Of a stretch of DNA of 64,000 nt, positions 42,331-52,060 are shown piece by piece (positions within the stretch are counted from its first letter, which is position 1; each line of letters starts with the position of its first letter). Source of the stretch: SZAS-79 sp965279075 (GTDB lineage: Bacteria > Pseudomonadota > Gammaproteobacteria > Burkholderiales > SG8-39); the NCBI GenBank assembly GCA_965279075.1, contig CBDIHI010000011.1:124001-188000 (forward strand), read 5' to 3'. Both the position numbers and the translations under genes were made by a program. The notes under the pieces were generated by a model. That model ran no database searches and was not told the DNA's origin. It was given only the letters and a program-made list of their open reading frames with translations.

Positions 42331-45156
42331 TCAGCGCGCCGCGAGCTTGTCCAGTTGCGGCCGGAGCTTGTCCAGCGTCGCTTCGAACCCGGCGAGCCGG
42401 GCCTTCTCCTGTTCCACGACCTTCGCGGGCGCACGCTCGACGAAGGACGCGTTGGACAGCTTGGCGTGCGCCTTCACCAGCTCGCCCTCGAGCCGCGCGA
42501 TCTCCTTGCCGAGGCGCTCGCGTTCCGCGGCGATGTCGATCTCCACGCGCAGCATCAGCCGGAACTCCCCGACGATCGCGACCGGGGCGTCGGCCTGCGG
42601 GAGTTCGGACACGGCCTGGAACTCGGACACCCTGGCGAGCGATTGCAGGTAGGGCGCAAGCCGCCCGATCGCATCGGCGTTGCCCGCCACGAACAGCGGC
42701 ACACGCAGCGCCGGGGACACGCCCATCTCGCCGCGCAGGTTGCGCACGGCGTCCACGAGGCTCTTGAGGAGCGCCATTTCGGCGTCCGCGGCGGGGTCGA
42801 CCTTCGCCGGCTCGGATTGCGGGTAACGCGCGAGCGACACGGACTCCGTGTTCTTGCGACCTGCAAGGGGGGCCACGGTCTGCCAGAGCTCTTCGGTGAT
42901 GAACGGGATCACCGGGTGGGCGAGGCGCAGCGTGGCCTCGAGCACGCGCAGCAGCGTCTTGCGCGTGCCGCGCTGGGCTTGCGGCGAGCCGTTCTGGAGC
43001 TGCACCTTGGCGAGCTCCACGTACCAGTCGCAGTACTCGTCCCAGACGAAGCGGTAGATGGCGCCGGCAAGGTTGTCGAAGCGGTATTCCTCGAAGCCCT
43101 TGGCCACCTCGGCCTCGGTGCGCTGCAGCTGGCTGACGATCCAGCGGTCGGCGAACGACAGCTCGACCGGATCCTTGTCGTCCGCGCCGCAGTCCTTGCC
43201 CTCGACGTTCATCAGTACGAAGCGGGTCGCGTTCCACAGCTTGTTGCAGAAGTTGCGGTAGCCCTCGCAGCGGTTGAGGTCGAAGTTGAGCGTGCGGGCG
43301 AAACTCGCGAGCGAGGCGAACGTGAAGCGCAGAGCGTCGGCGCCGAAGGAGGGGATGCCTTCGGGGTAGTTCTTCTTCACGTACTTCTCGATCTTCTGCT
43401 TGTGGTCGGCGCGCATCAGGCCGACGGTGGACTTCGCGAGCAGGTCTTCGAGCGAGATCCCGTCGATGAGGTCCAGCGGATCCAGCGTGTTGCCCTTGGA
43501 CTTCGACATCTTCTGGCCGTCGGCATCACGCACCAGCGCGTTGATGTACACGTGACGGAACGGCACCTTGCCGGTGAAGTGCAGCGTCATCATGATCATC
43601 CGGGCGACCCAGAAGAAGATGATGTCGAAGCCGGTGACGAGCACGGAGGAGGGCAGGAACTTCTCCAGGTCCCGCGTCTTCTCCGGCCAGCCCAGCGACG
43701 TGAACGGCACCAGCGCCGAGGAGAACCACGTGTCCAGCACGTCCTCGTCGCGCCTGAGCGCGCCGGTCCGGCCTTTTGCCGCGGCCTGCTTCTGCGCCTC
43801 TTCCTCGCTGCGCGCGACGTAGACGTTGCCGGCGTCGTCGTACCACGCCGGGATCTGGTGGCCCCACCAGAGCTGGCGCGAGATGCACCAGTCCTGGATG
43901 TTCTCCAGCCAGTGGTTGTAGGTGCTGGTCCAGTGGTCGGGGTAGAACTTCACGTCGCCCTTCGCCACCGCCTCGAGGCCGGATTTCGCGAGGCCCTCCG
44001 TCTTCACGAACCACTGGTCGGTGAGCATGGGCTCGACCACGACGCCGGTGCGGCCGGATTTCGGCACCATCATCTTGTGCGGCTCGGCGGCGGCCAGGAA
44101 TCCGTCGTGCTCGAGCTGGGCCACGACGGCCTTGCGTGCGGCGTAGCGGTCCATGCCGCGGAACTGCGCCGGGCCGTTCTCGTTGACCTTCGCGTCTAGC
44201 GTGAAGATGACGATCAGGGGCAGGTTGTGGCGGATCGCCGCGCCGTAGTCGTTGAAGTCGTGGGCGCCGGTGATCTTGACGCACCCGGTGCCGAAGTCGC
44301 GCTCCACGAACGAGTCCGCGATGACCGGGATCGTCCGGTCGCACAGCGGCAGGATCACGCGCTTGCCGACCAGGTGGCGGTAGCGGGGGTCTTCCGGGTG
44401 CACGGCGACCGCGCCGTCCGCGAGCATCGTCTCGGGGCGCGTCGTGGCGATCGTCATGCCGCGCAGCGTGACGGGATTGCCGTCCTTGTCGGTGGACGGC
44501 TGCGGCCCGTCGACGAACGGGTAGAGGATCTGCCACATCGTGCCGGTGGTTTCCTCGGAGTCGACCTCGAGGTCCGACACTGCGGTGCCGAGCACCGGGT
44601 CCCAGTTGACGAGGCGCTTGCCGCGGTAGATCAGGCCCTCTTCGTAAAGCCGCACGAACACCTCGGCGACGGCGTGCGACATCTTCGCGTCCATCGTGAA
44701 GTAGCCGGCCTTCTGCCCTTCCGTGTCCGCATAGCCCCAGTTGGCCGAGTCGCCGAGCCGCCGCATCTGGCGCGTGATCGTCGAACCGGATTCCTGCTTC
44801 CAGTCCCACACGCGTTCCATGAACTTCTCGCGGCCCAGGTCGTGCCGCGTCCTGCCTTCGGCCTGCAACTGGCGCTCGACCACGATCTGGGTCGCGATTC
44901 CGGCGTGGTCGGTGCCGACCACCCAGTTGGTGTCGTGGCCGCGCATGCGGTGGTATCGGATCAGCGAATCCATCAGCGTCTGCTGGAACGCGTGGCCCAT
45001 GTGCAGCGTGCCGGTGACGTTCGGCGGCGGCAGCTGGATGCAGTAGGCGGGCCGGCCGGCCGTATCCGGGCTGGTGGCGAAGTATCCCTTCGCCTCCCAA
45101 TCGGCGTACCAGCGGCGTTCGATGGAATGCGGTTCGAAACTCTTGTCGAGAGACAT
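42331..45156 (-). CDS. valS: Valine--tRNA ligase
   Basis: A 941-residue class I synthetase. The HIGH-type motif is PPNVTGTLHMGHA, the editing domain carries GTGCVKITGAHDFNDY, and the KMSKS motif is GQKMSKSKGNTLDP. The anticodon-binding domain and a C-terminal coiled coil complete the enzyme. ATG at 45156 (MSLDKSFEPHSIERRW) is preferred over 45195, which adds a short polar tail. It charges tRNA-Val. The length matches bacterial ValRS. Confidence 0.97.
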   Translation of the reverse strand: MSLDKSFEPHSIERRWYADWEAKGYFATSPDTAGRPAYCIQLPPPNVTGTLHMGHAFQQTLMDSLIRYHRMRGHDTNWVVGTDHAGIATQIVVERQLQAEGRTRHDLGREKFMERVWDWKQESGSTITRQMRRLGDSANWGYADTEGQKAGYFTMDAKMSHAVAEVFVRLYEEGLIYRGKRLVNWDPVLGTAVSDLEVDSEETTGTMWQILYPFVDGPQPSTDKDGNPVTLRGMTIATTRPETMLADGAVAVHPEDPRYRHLVGKRVILPLCDRTIPVIADSFVERDFGTGCVKITGAHDFNDYGAAIRHNLPLIVIFTLDAKVNENGPAQFRGMDRYAARKAVVAQLEHDGFLAAAEPHKMMVPKSGRTGVVVEPMLTDQWFVKTEGLAKSGLEAVAKGDVKFYPDHWTSTYNHWLENIQDWCISRQLWWGHQIPAWYDDAGNVYVARSEEEAQKQAAAKGRTGALRRDEDVLDTWFSSALVPFTSLGWPEKTRDLEKFLPSSVLVTGFDIIFFWVARMIMMTLHFTGKVPFRHVYINALVRDADGQKMSKSKGNTLDPLDLIDGISLEDLLAKSTVGLMRADHKQKIEKYVKKNYPEGIPSFGADALRFTFASLASFARTLNFDLNRCEGYRNFCNKLWNATRFVLMNVEGKDCGADDKDPVELSFADRWIVSQLQRTEAEVAKGFEEYRFDNLAGAIYRFVWDEYCDWYVELAKVQLQNGSPQAQRGTRKTLLRVLEATLRLAHPVIPFITEELWQTVAPLAGRKNTESVSLARYPQSEPAKVDPAADAEMALLKSLVDAVRNLRGEMGVSPALRVPLFVAGNADAIGRLAPYLQSLARVSEFQAVSELPQADAPVAIVGEFRLMLRVEIDIAAERERLGKEIARLEGELVKAHAKLSNASFVERAPAKVVEQEKARLAGFEATLDKLRPQLDKLAAR

Positions 45157-45233
45157 TAAGGGCTTGTCAGGAAAAGGAAAATCGGAGGCCGGCATTATAC
45201 CAACCGGCGCTGCCGCACAGCCGGGGAGCGGTG

Positions 45234-45680
45234 TCAGCCGGTGGGCGTACGGTCCTGATCGCCGTTCCGGAGGGCGGTCGCGACCGCGTCCCGGACGGTT
45301 TCGCGCACGCTGGCCGCCAGGTCCACGCGCAGGCCGTCCACCGCCTGCTCGAGCACGTCCGAAATGGCGCGCCCGAGGCGCTGCTCGAGGGCGCGGTCGA
45401 GTTCCGCGATGACTTTCTCCATGACGGCCTGCTCGATCTGCCCGGCGAGCACCGCGGGCGGTTCCCCGGCGCCCTGTGGTTCGACCACTTCGGTGAGCAC
45501 GGGGATGTCGTCATCGGTGGCCGCGGATTCCACCTCGACAGGCGCGGCTACGACCTCGGCAGGCGCGTGCGTGGCGGCCCTCTCGACGGCGCTCATCGGC
45601 AGCGTGACGTCCGGTCCCTGCTGCTGGTGCCTTTTGAGCAACGCGTCGACCCTTTGCACCAGGGGATTGAATTCGCTCAA
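45234..45680 (-). CDS. DUF2486-like hypothetical protein
   Basis: A 148-residue acidic soluble protein. The block DDDIPVLTEVVE is a signature I associate with DUF2486 proteins of betaproteobacteria, and the C-terminal half (about 80-140) is helical and could form a coiled coil. The function is unknown. It overlaps holC by four bases and lies between holC and valS, an order typical of this class. Confidence 0.75.
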   Translation of the reverse strand: MSEFNPLVQRVDALLKRHQQQGPDVTLPMSAVERAATHAPAEVVAAPVEVESAATDDDIPVLTEVVEPQGAGEPPAVLAGQIEQAVMEKVIAELDRALEQRLGRAISDVLEQAVDGLRVDLAASVRETVRDAVATALRNGDQDRTPTG

Positions 45681-46108
45681 CCCGCCCCCCGGCCCGCAAG
45701 GTCGTGATTGCCGATCGGGTAGCCGCGCTCCTTGTAGAACTTGTAGCGGCCGCGGCCGCGGCTGCGCTCCTCGTCTCCGGTACCCACGATCTCAAGCAGG
45801 CGCGGGTAGCGCTCGAAGAACGGCGGGTAGTCGTCACCGAGGTTCAGCAGCACGTCGCATTCCGGCGGGTCGGAGGCCTGTGTGGTGATCAGCACGGGCG
45901 TGCTGGCGGCCAGCGGGTCGTGTGCCTGGCAATGCGGGATGAAGGACAGCGGCTGCCAGGTCCAGAGCATGTTGTCTATCCTGCGGGCACTTTCCGCCGC
46001 GGGTACGTAGATCAGCAGCTTCTTCTTCTGCGCGCACGCCTTGCCGGCCAGCCGGCAGGCGACCTCGAAGCGGTCGTCGGCGTTGAAGTAGAAGTCGATC
46101 GTGGTCAT
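45677..46108 (-). CDS. holC: DNA polymerase III subunit chi
   Basis: A 143-residue protein with the chi fold features: TTIDFYFNADDRFEVACRLA at the N-terminus, LLIYVPAAESARRID, LWTWQPLSFIPH, and the C-terminal RGRYKFYKERGY. Chi links the clamp loader to SSB at the replication fork. It lies 10 bases after pepA, the usual order in proteobacteria. Confidence 0.93.
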   Translation of the reverse strand: MTTIDFYFNADDRFEVACRLAGKACAQKKKLLIYVPAAESARRIDNMLWTWQPLSFIPHCQAHDPLAASTPVLITTQASDPPECDVLLNLGDDYPPFFERYPRLLEIVGTGDEERSRGRGRYKFYKERGYPIGNHDLAGRGAG

Positions 46109-46118
46109 GCGAAGCGGG

Positions 46119-47612
46119 TCATTTCACGCCGGCATGCCGCAGCGCGAAGCGCGTAAGCAGCGGCACGGGTCTGCCGGTGGAGCCCTTTTCCCTTCCGCTC
46201 TTCCACGCGGTGCCGGCGACGTCGAGGTGCGCCCAGCGCAGTCCCTTCGCAAAGCGCGACAGGTAGCAGGCCGCAGTGATGCTTCCCGCGGGACGGCCGC
46301 CGATGTTTGCCATGTCGGCGAAGTTCGAGCGCAGCTGCTCCTGGTAGTCCTCCCACAGCGGCATCGGCCAGACACGGTCCCAGGCGTCGTCGCCGGCCGC
46401 GCCGATCTCGCCGGAGAGCGTCGCGTCGTTGGCGAAGAGGCCGCTTGCGACGTGGCCGAGCGCGATGACGCAGGCGCCCGTGAGGGTCGCGATGTCGATC
46501 ACCACGTCCGGGTCGAAGCGCTCGGCGTAGGTGAGCGCGTCGCACAGGATCAGGCGGCCTTCGGCGTCGGTGTTGAGGATCTCGACCGTCTGTCCGGACA
46601 TCGTCGTGACCACATCCCCCGGGCGCGTGGCGTTGCCGTCGGGCATGTTCTCGCAGGTCGGGATCAGCGCGATCGCATTGAGCGGTGCGCGCATGCCCGC
46701 CAGCGCGCGCATGGTGCCGAGCACGCTGCCCGCGCCGGACATGTCGAACTTCATCTCGTCCATTTCGGCGCCGGGCTTGAGGGAGATGCCGCCGGTGTCG
46801 AAGGTGATCCCCTTGCCGACATAGACGATGGGTTTCTGCTTTTTCGGGCCGCCCATGTACTTCAGGACGATCAGCTTGGGCGGCAGGCGCGAGCCGCGGG
46901 AGACGGCGAGCAGGGCGCCCATGCCGAGCTTTTCCATGTCGCGTTGCTCGAGCACCTTGCAGTCGAGCTTGAACTCGCGGGCAAGTTTCTTCGCCTCCTC
47001 GGCAAGGTAGGCCGGCGTGCACAGGTTGGGCGGCATGTTGCCCAGTGTTTTCGCGAAGTCGATGCCGTCAGCCGTGGCGACCGCCTCTTTCAGTGCGGCT
47101 TCGGCCTGCATCGTGACCGGCGCGCCGACCACGGCGAGCGTGACCGATGCGAGCGCAGCGGCGGGGGCTTTCTTCTGCGTCTTCAGTTTGTCGAACCGGT
47201 AGAACACGTCGCGGATCCCCGTCACGGCGTGCCGCACGTTCCACGGCAGCCCGTGTCGCCCGACCTTCAGGTCCGCGATCGCCAGGGTCGCGTCCTTCGC
47301 GCCGAGCGTACGCAGGGCGCCGGCGGTTGCGCGGATCGCCTCGCGAAAGGCCGCCTCGCCGAATTCCTTCGGGTCGCCCAGGCCCACCAGCAGCACGCGA
47401 TCCGCGGCCACACCGGGCACCGCGTGCAGCAGGAGGGTCGTGCCGCCGCGGCCCGGGAGGTCGCCGTGCTTCAGGACCCGGGCCAGGTGCCCGCCGCTGG
47501 CCTTGTCGGCCGCCTGCGCGGTGCGCGTGAGCGTTGCGCCCTGCCAGACACCGAGCACGAGGCATCCGGCTTTTTTCTTCTCGGGGCTGAGGGCTTTTAT
47601 GCTAAATTCCAT
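46119..47612 (-). CDS. pepA: Leucyl aminopeptidase (M17)
   Basis: ATG at 47612 with AAGGA 7 bases upstream gives 497 residues. The catalytic domain has the zinc motif GKGITFDTGGISLKP and the M17 signature NTDAEGRLILCDAL. PepA removes N-terminal residues, preferably Leu, and in some bacteria also binds DNA. It is divergent from lptF, as in many proteobacteria. Confidence 0.96.
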   Translation of the reverse strand: MEFSIKALSPEKKKAGCLVLGVWQGATLTRTAQAADKASGGHLARVLKHGDLPGRGGTTLLLHAVPGVAADRVLLVGLGDPKEFGEAAFREAIRATAGALRTLGAKDATLAIADLKVGRHGLPWNVRHAVTGIRDVFYRFDKLKTQKKAPAAALASVTLAVVGAPVTMQAEAALKEAVATADGIDFAKTLGNMPPNLCTPAYLAEEAKKLAREFKLDCKVLEQRDMEKLGMGALLAVSRGSRLPPKLIVLKYMGGPKKQKPIVYVGKGITFDTGGISLKPGAEMDEMKFDMSGAGSVLGTMRALAGMRAPLNAIALIPTCENMPDGNATRPGDVVTTMSGQTVEILNTDAEGRLILCDALTYAERFDPDVVIDIATLTGACVIALGHVASGLFANDATLSGEIGAAGDDAWDRVWPMPLWEDYQEQLRSNFADMANIGGRPAGSITAACYLSRFAKGLRWAHLDVAGTAWKSGREKGSTGRPVPLLTRFALRHAGVK

Positions 47613-47715
47613 CGCAGATTCCTTGTGCTGGTCAGCGCCAATCTTCGCACGATTTGCGCCGCGCCGGATACACGTGGCGAAGCCCCGCGCACCGACACAG
47701 CGCACTCTCGAACCC

Positions 47716-48786
47716 ATGATCTTCCACCGCGCGCTGCTCAAGGAATTCGCCAACCTCGCCGGCGCGGTCTTCATGACGCTGTTCCTGATCGCGCTCACGG
47801 TGCGCCTGATCCGCCTTCTCGGGCAGGCGGCCGGCGGCAAGCTCCCGTCCGACGCGGTCGTCGCCTTTCTCGGGTTCTTCACCCTCAACGCGCTGCCGAT
47901 CCTGCTGTCGCTCACGCTGTTCATCACCATCCTGCTCACGCTGACGCGCAGCTACCGCGACTCGGAAATGGTGATCTGGTTCAACTCAGGGTTGTCGGTC
48001 GCCTCCTGGGTGAAGCCGGTGCTGATGTTCGCCGCACCCCTGGTCGCGGTGATCGCGACCCTCTCGGTGTTCATCTCGCCCTGGGCGGTGCAGAAGAGCG
48101 AGGAGTTTCGCGTGAAGATCGACAGCCGTGATGAGGTGTCGCGCGTCACGCCGGGGGCGTTCGGCGAGTCGACCAGCAAGGATCGCGTGTTCTTCGTCGA
48201 GTCCATCTCGGGCGACTCGTTGACGGTGCAGAACGTGTTCGTCAACTCGGTCCAGCAGAGCAAGTCGGGCATCATGATGAGCAAGAAGGGCTTCGTCGAG
48301 GTCTCCCCGGTGGGCGACCGGTTCCTCGTGCTCCTCGACGGTCGCCGCTATGAGGGCATCCCCGGCGAGCCCGAGTTCAAGGTGATGGAATTCGAGCGCT
48401 ACGCGACGCGCATCGAGGCCAGGGAAGGCGAGGCGCCGCTCGTCACGCAGAAAAGCCTGTCCACGCTGGCGCTGATCGAGTCCCCGACCAACACCAACCT
48501 CGGGGAACTGGTCTGGCGCCTCGGCGTGCCCCTGTCGGCGCTGATCCTCGCGCTGCTCGCGATCCCGATGAGCTTCGTCAACCCGCGCGCCGGCCGGTCG
48601 GTGAACCTGCTCCTCGCGCTGCTGACCTACATGGTGTACTCGAACGTGCTCTCGCTCAGCCAGGCCCGTGTGGTGCAGGGCAAGCTCTCGTTCGGCGTGG
48701 GGATCTGGCTGGTGCACGGGGTCATGGTGGCCGTGCTGCTGGTGCTGTTCGCGCGGCGCATGGGATACCTGAGGCTGCGACGGTGA
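47716..48786 (+). CDS. lptF: LPS export ABC transporter permease LptF
   Basis: A 356-residue permease with about six membrane helices and a periplasmic domain (about 130-265) between helices 3 and 4. It starts MIFHRALLKEFANLAGAVF; the frame continues upstream into the pepA start region, which is excluded. With LptG and LptB it extracts LPS from the inner membrane and feeds the Lpt bridge. lptG follows with a four-base overlap. Confidence 0.94.
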   Translation: MIFHRALLKEFANLAGAVFMTLFLIALTVRLIRLLGQAAGGKLPSDAVVAFLGFFTLNALPILLSLTLFITILLTLTRSYRDSEMVIWFNSGLSVASWVKPVLMFAAPLVAVIATLSVFISPWAVQKSEEFRVKIDSRDEVSRVTPGAFGESTSKDRVFFVESISGDSLTVQNVFVNSVQQSKSGIMMSKKGFVEVSPVGDRFLVLLDGRRYEGIPGEPEFKVMEFERYATRIEAREGEAPLVTQKSLSTLALIESPTNTNLGELVWRLGVPLSALILALLAIPMSFVNPRAGRSVNLLLALLTYMVYSNVLSLSQARVVQGKLSFGVGIWLVHGVMVAVLLVLFARRMGYLRLRR

Positions 48787-49877
48787 CGAAGGCCGCCACC
48801 GGCATCCGGACGATCGAGCGCTACCTCGCGAGCCAGGTCCACGCCGCCGTCGCGTTCGTGCTCGCGGGTTTCCTCGCGCTGTTCGCCTTCTTCGACCTGG
48901 TGAACGAGCTGGGCGACCTCGGCGTCGGGGCCTACAACCTGCGCGAGATCCTGACCTACGTGGCGTTGTCCGTGCCGGCGCACGCCTATGAGCTCTTCCC
49001 GGTGGTGGTGCTGATCGGCACGCTGTACGTGCTTGCGCACCTGGCGAGCAATTCGGAGTACACGGTCATGCGGGCGGCGGGCCTTTCCCCGGGCAACGCG
49101 GGCTGGGTGCTGGCCAAGATCGGGCTGGTGTTCGTCGCGGCCACCTTCGTGCTGGGGGAGTGGGTCACGCCCTACGCGGAAGAGGCGGCGCAGACGCTGA
49201 AGCTGCGCGCAAAGAGCTCGCTCATCGGGCAGGAAATGAAGTCCGGCCTGTGGTTCAAGGACGAGTTGTCGTTCATCAACGTGCGCGAAGCCCGCCAGGA
49301 CACCGCGATCACTGGCGTGCGGATCTACGAATTCGACACGGCCTACAAGCTGGTGCTGGCGCGGTCCGCCGAACGGGGCGAATACCGTGGCGGCGGCGTG
49401 TGGAGGCTCCACAACGTGGCGCAGACGCGGATCACGCCGGACGGCCCGAAGATGGAGAAGATGGGCGAGGTCGACTGGAGTTCGGCGCTGACCCCGGACC
49501 TCCTCAACGTGCTGATCGTCGCGCCGGAGCGCATGTCGGCCTGGCGACTCTACAAATACACCCAGCACCTCGCCGGCAACCGCCAGAAGACCGAGCGCTA
49601 CGAGATCGCGATGTGGAAGAAGCTCGTCTACCCGATCGCGACGCTGGTGATGATGGCGCTCGCGCTCCCCTTCGCCTACATGCATGCCCGCGCGGGGTTG
49701 GTGGGCGTGAAGGTGTTCCTGGGGATCATGCTCGGCATCGTATTCCACATGCTGAACAGCCTGTTCTCGCACATCGGCCTGCTGCAGAACTGGACGCCGC
49801 TGATGTCCGCCGTGCTGCCGAGTCTCGCTTTCCTTGCTGCGGCGCTCGCGATGATGTGGTGGGTGGAGCGAAGGTGA
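48783..49877 (+). CDS. lptG: LPS export ABC transporter permease LptG
   Basis: A 364-residue permease starting with GTG inside the lptF stop (GTGA overlap). It has six membrane helices and a periplasmic beta-rich domain (about 130-270). YLASQVHAAVAFVLAGF at the N-terminus and PFAYMHARAG with GLVGVKVFLGIMLG in the C-terminal half are typical of LptG. It is the partner of LptF in the LptB2FG exporter. Confidence 0.94.
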   Translation: MTKAATGIRTIERYLASQVHAAVAFVLAGFLALFAFFDLVNELGDLGVGAYNLREILTYVALSVPAHAYELFPVVVLIGTLYVLAHLASNSEYTVMRAAGLSPGNAGWVLAKIGLVFVAATFVLGEWVTPYAEEAAQTLKLRAKSSLIGQEMKSGLWFKDELSFINVREARQDTAITGVRIYEFDTAYKLVLARSAERGEYRGGGVWRLHNVAQTRITPDGPKMEKMGEVDWSSALTPDLLNVLIVAPERMSAWRLYKYTQHLAGNRQKTERYEIAMWKKLVYPIATLVMMALALPFAYMHARAGLVGVKVFLGIMLGIVFHMLNSLFSHIGLLQNWTPLMSAVLPSLAFLAAALAMMWWVERR

Positions 49878-50381
49878 CTATCCTTCCCTGACGAGCACGA
49901 GCCGGGTGCCGGCGAGGCGGTCGTGCAGGAACTGGCGGTCCCGGTCGACCAGCGCCCAGCCCAGGCCGATGCCGGAAAAGGCAAGCGTCGCAAAGGCGAT
50001 CCAAGGGTTGCGGTGGATGAAGGCACCGACGATCGCCCCGCAGAATGCGCCGACAAAAAGGCCCGCGAGCACGAGGCGCTTCAGCGCAGTCAGCGGCGGG
50101 ACCCGCAAGGCTCCCGGCACCACCAGGCGGATGCCCCAAGCTTTCATGGCGAGCGTCTGGCCGCCGCGCAGCCAGCACCACATGAAATACGCTGCGAACA
50201 CCGCCGCGAGGTAGGCCTGCAGCGCCGTACGCTGCCACCCCGTGACGACCGCCCCGCCTGCGGCGAACTGGAACAGCCAGGTGGCGATGAACGCCACCGC
50301 GAACAGGAGCGTGCCCTCATAGGTCAGGCAGAGGATGCGGCGCCCGATCCCCGGGGCGACACCCGCAGGGGGCGCATTCAC
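49878..50381 (-). CDS. RDD-family membrane protein
   Basis: A 167-residue protein starting with GTG, with about four membrane helices. RRILCLTYEG at the N-terminus replaces the usual R-D-D triad region, and HDRLAGTRLVLVRE at the end is the typical RDD C-terminus. The function of the family is poorly known; some members are ion transporters. It ends directly beside the lptG stop on the opposite strand and closes the sigma factor cluster. Confidence 0.88.
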   Translation of the reverse strand: MNAPPAGVAPGIGRRILCLTYEGTLLFAVAFIATWLFQFAAGGAVVTGWQRTALQAYLAAVFAAYFMWCWLRGGQTLAMKAWGIRLVVPGALRVPPLTALKRLVLAGLFVGAFCGAIVGAFIHRNPWIAFATLAFSGIGLGWALVDRDRQFLHDRLAGTRLVLVREG

Positions 50382-50388
50382 GACGGGA

Positions 50389-50955
50389 TCAGTTGGCAGA
50401 AGTGGGGATGACGGAGGAAGGCGCCGGGTCGGGGGCTGCGGGCGGCTTCTTGTTCTGCGCAGTCCGGGTCCTCGAGCGCGGCTCGATCTTCTCGGCCTTC
50501 TTCTTCCTGGTCTCGGCGGCGAGGTTCTTCTTCACCTCCGGCGGCAACTGCTGGTACTCCTCCCATTGCTGGCTGACGACCTCGCGCTTGGCGGGCGGGA
50601 GCTTGCCGATCTTGCGGTACTGCTCGCGGGCGTCGCGGCGCTGGTCGGGCGTGAGCTTCACCCAGGCGGTCATGCGGTCCTGTACGCGCTTTTGCTCGGT
50701 CGGGGTCATGCCCGGATAGCGCTTGGCGATGCCCAGCCACTTCGTGCGCCGGCTGGCGTCGAGCGAGTCCCATTCCCCGGAGAGGGGCTTAAGGGTCTGC
50801 TGCTGTTCGGGGGTGAGCTCGGACCAGTTCGGGTTCTTCTTGGCCGGTGCGGCCGCGAACGAGGCGCAGCAGAAAAGCAGGGCGAACAGGGCCAGCGCAA
50901 GCCGCCTCAGCCCGGCGTCCGGCGCGCTCAGAGCGGGGAGCGCTTTTTCAGCCAC
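50389..50955 (-). CDS. DUF3106 protein, predicted periplasmic
   Basis: A 188-residue protein starting with GTG, with a signal peptide (LALALFALLFCCASFAAAPA). The mature part has repeated Trp/Pro helices (PNWSELTPEQQQTLKPL, then KWLGIAKRYPGMTPTEQ), the DUF3106 pattern, and a Lys/Pro-rich tail. The function is not known. It overlaps the DUF3619 gene by 28 bases. Confidence 0.85.
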   Translation of the reverse strand: MAEKALPALSAPDAGLRRLALALFALLFCCASFAAAPAKKNPNWSELTPEQQQTLKPLSGEWDSLDASRRTKWLGIAKRYPGMTPTEQKRVQDRMTAWVKLTPDQRRDAREQYRKIGKLPPAKREVVSQQWEEYQQLPPEVKKNLAAETRKKKAEKIEPRSRTRTAQNKKPPAAPDPAPSSVIPTSAN

Positions 50956-51308
50956 GCTTCGAACCCCTTGTCCAGGTAGGCATCCAGAGGCAGTTCGTCG
51001 GTGAGCAGCAACGCGTCGATTTCCTCGACTTCGGCAACGCGCAGGTTCTGCTGCCAGCCGTTGATCGAAAGCAGGCCGCCGACCAGTACGGCCAGCGGAA
51101 GGAGCAGGCGCAGGGACAGGCCGGTGAAACCGCCGAAGCTGCCGAGGATGCCGCCGGCCCAGGCCAGGCTCGACTCCGGCCTGGCGGCCAGCTGCCTCTC
51201 CAGCGCAATTTCCCTGGCCGCGCGCAGGCGGGCGATCGCCTTCTGGTCGATCGCAGTCCCCTCGTTGAGGAGTTGCCGGACCTTGTTACCAAATTGCGGC
51301 TCGTTCAT
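50928..51308 (-). CDS. DUF3619 membrane protein, possible anti-sigma factor
   Basis: A 126-residue protein with a cytoplasmic N-terminus (MNEPQFGNKVRQLLNEG), one membrane helix (about 65-85) and a short periplasmic tail with DELPLDAYLDKGFEAWL. This layout, and its place directly after an ECF sigma factor gene, suggests a regulator of that sigma factor, but DUF3619 has no proven role I know of. Confidence 0.85.
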   Translation of the reverse strand: MNEPQFGNKVRQLLNEGTAIDQKAIARLRAAREIALERQLAARPESSLAWAGGILGSFGGFTGLSLRLLLPLAVLVGGLLSINGWQQNLRVAEVEEIDALLLTDELPLDAYLDKGFEAWLKKRSPL

Positions 51309-51333
51309 GGTCGTTCCAGTATCGCCAATGACT

Positions 51334-51933
51334 TCAAAGAGTTATGCCTTTCTTACGCAACGCGGCCGCCAAAGCATGAGTAGCCCGCGAGCAATGCGTT
51401 TTCACGCTTCCCTCCGAGCAACCCATCAATGTGGCGGTGTCCGCGACGTCCAGTTCCTCCCAGTAACGCATCAGGAAGGCCTCGCGTTGACGCCCTGGGA
51501 GTTTCGATACCTCATGTTCAATGATTTCAATAAGTTGCTTTCTTTCGAGCTGTTCGGCAGGGGGCTGCTCGTTCTCGGACCGCGGTTCGACCCTTAAAGT
51601 TTCCAGCGGATCGTAATCGTCTTCCTCACCGTCGCGCCCGGTGCCGAGCGAGCCGAGCAGCACACCCCACAGGGAGCGCACCTTCTGGCGACGGTAGTAG
51701 TCGCGGATGGTGTTCTGCAGGATGCGCTGGAAAAGCAGGGGCAGTTCCGAGGCGGGCTTGTCCCCGTACTTCTCGGCCAGCTTCAGCATGGCGTCCTGGA
51801 CGATGTCCAGAGCGGCTTCGTCGTTGCGGACCGCGAAAACGGCCTGCTTGAAGGCCCGCCTTTCCACGCCCGCAAGAAAGGCCGAAAGTTCACTGGGTGA
51901 GGCCAGGGGATCCCCTCTCGATTGCCCGGCCAT
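51334..51933 (-). CDS. ECF-type RNA polymerase sigma factor
   Basis: ATG at 51933 (MAGQSRGDPL) gives 199 residues. Region 2 is seen in NDEAALDIVQDAMLKLAEKY with ILQNTIRDYYRRQ, and region 4 in LPGRQREAFLMRYWEELD followed by MGCSEGSVKTHCSRATHAL. A 40-residue acidic linker between them is longer than in many ECF factors. It begins a four-gene unit (sigma, DUF3619, DUF3106, RDD) that is common in betaproteobacteria. Its regulon is not known. Confidence 0.92.
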   Translation of the reverse strand: MAGQSRGDPLASPSELSAFLAGVERRAFKQAVFAVRNDEAALDIVQDAMLKLAEKYGDKPASELPLLFQRILQNTIRDYYRRQKVRSLWGVLLGSLGTGRDGEEDDYDPLETLRVEPRSENEQPPAEQLERKQLIEIIEHEVSKLPGRQREAFLMRYWEELDVADTATLMGCSEGSVKTHCSRATHALAAALRKKGITL

Positions 51934-52001
51934 GCCGCCGTCCGGGATTCGCGGGGATGGTACCAAATGCGCAGGGCCGCCGCTTAGTGCTGCTGCGCGC
52001 C

Positions 52002-52030
52002 TTGACCGCAACGCAACATCTGGTTAACGT
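52002..52030 (+). promoter_or_regulatory. Possible promoter of ilvB
   Basis: TTGACC (52002-52007, 5 of 6 to consensus) and TAACGT (52025-52030, 3 of 6) are 17 bases apart. Transcription would start about 24 bases before the ilvB ATG at 52061. Confidence 0.4.
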
Positions 52031-52060
52031 TCAAGGTTTTCCGTAACTTACCCAAAGCCC

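Noticed and set aside
51957..52046. A 29-codon frame with Leu and Val codons before ilvB, as a possible ilv leader peptide
   Set aside because: The better promoter candidate (52002-52030) lies inside this frame, and only 14 bases separate its stop from ilvB, leaving no room for a terminator.
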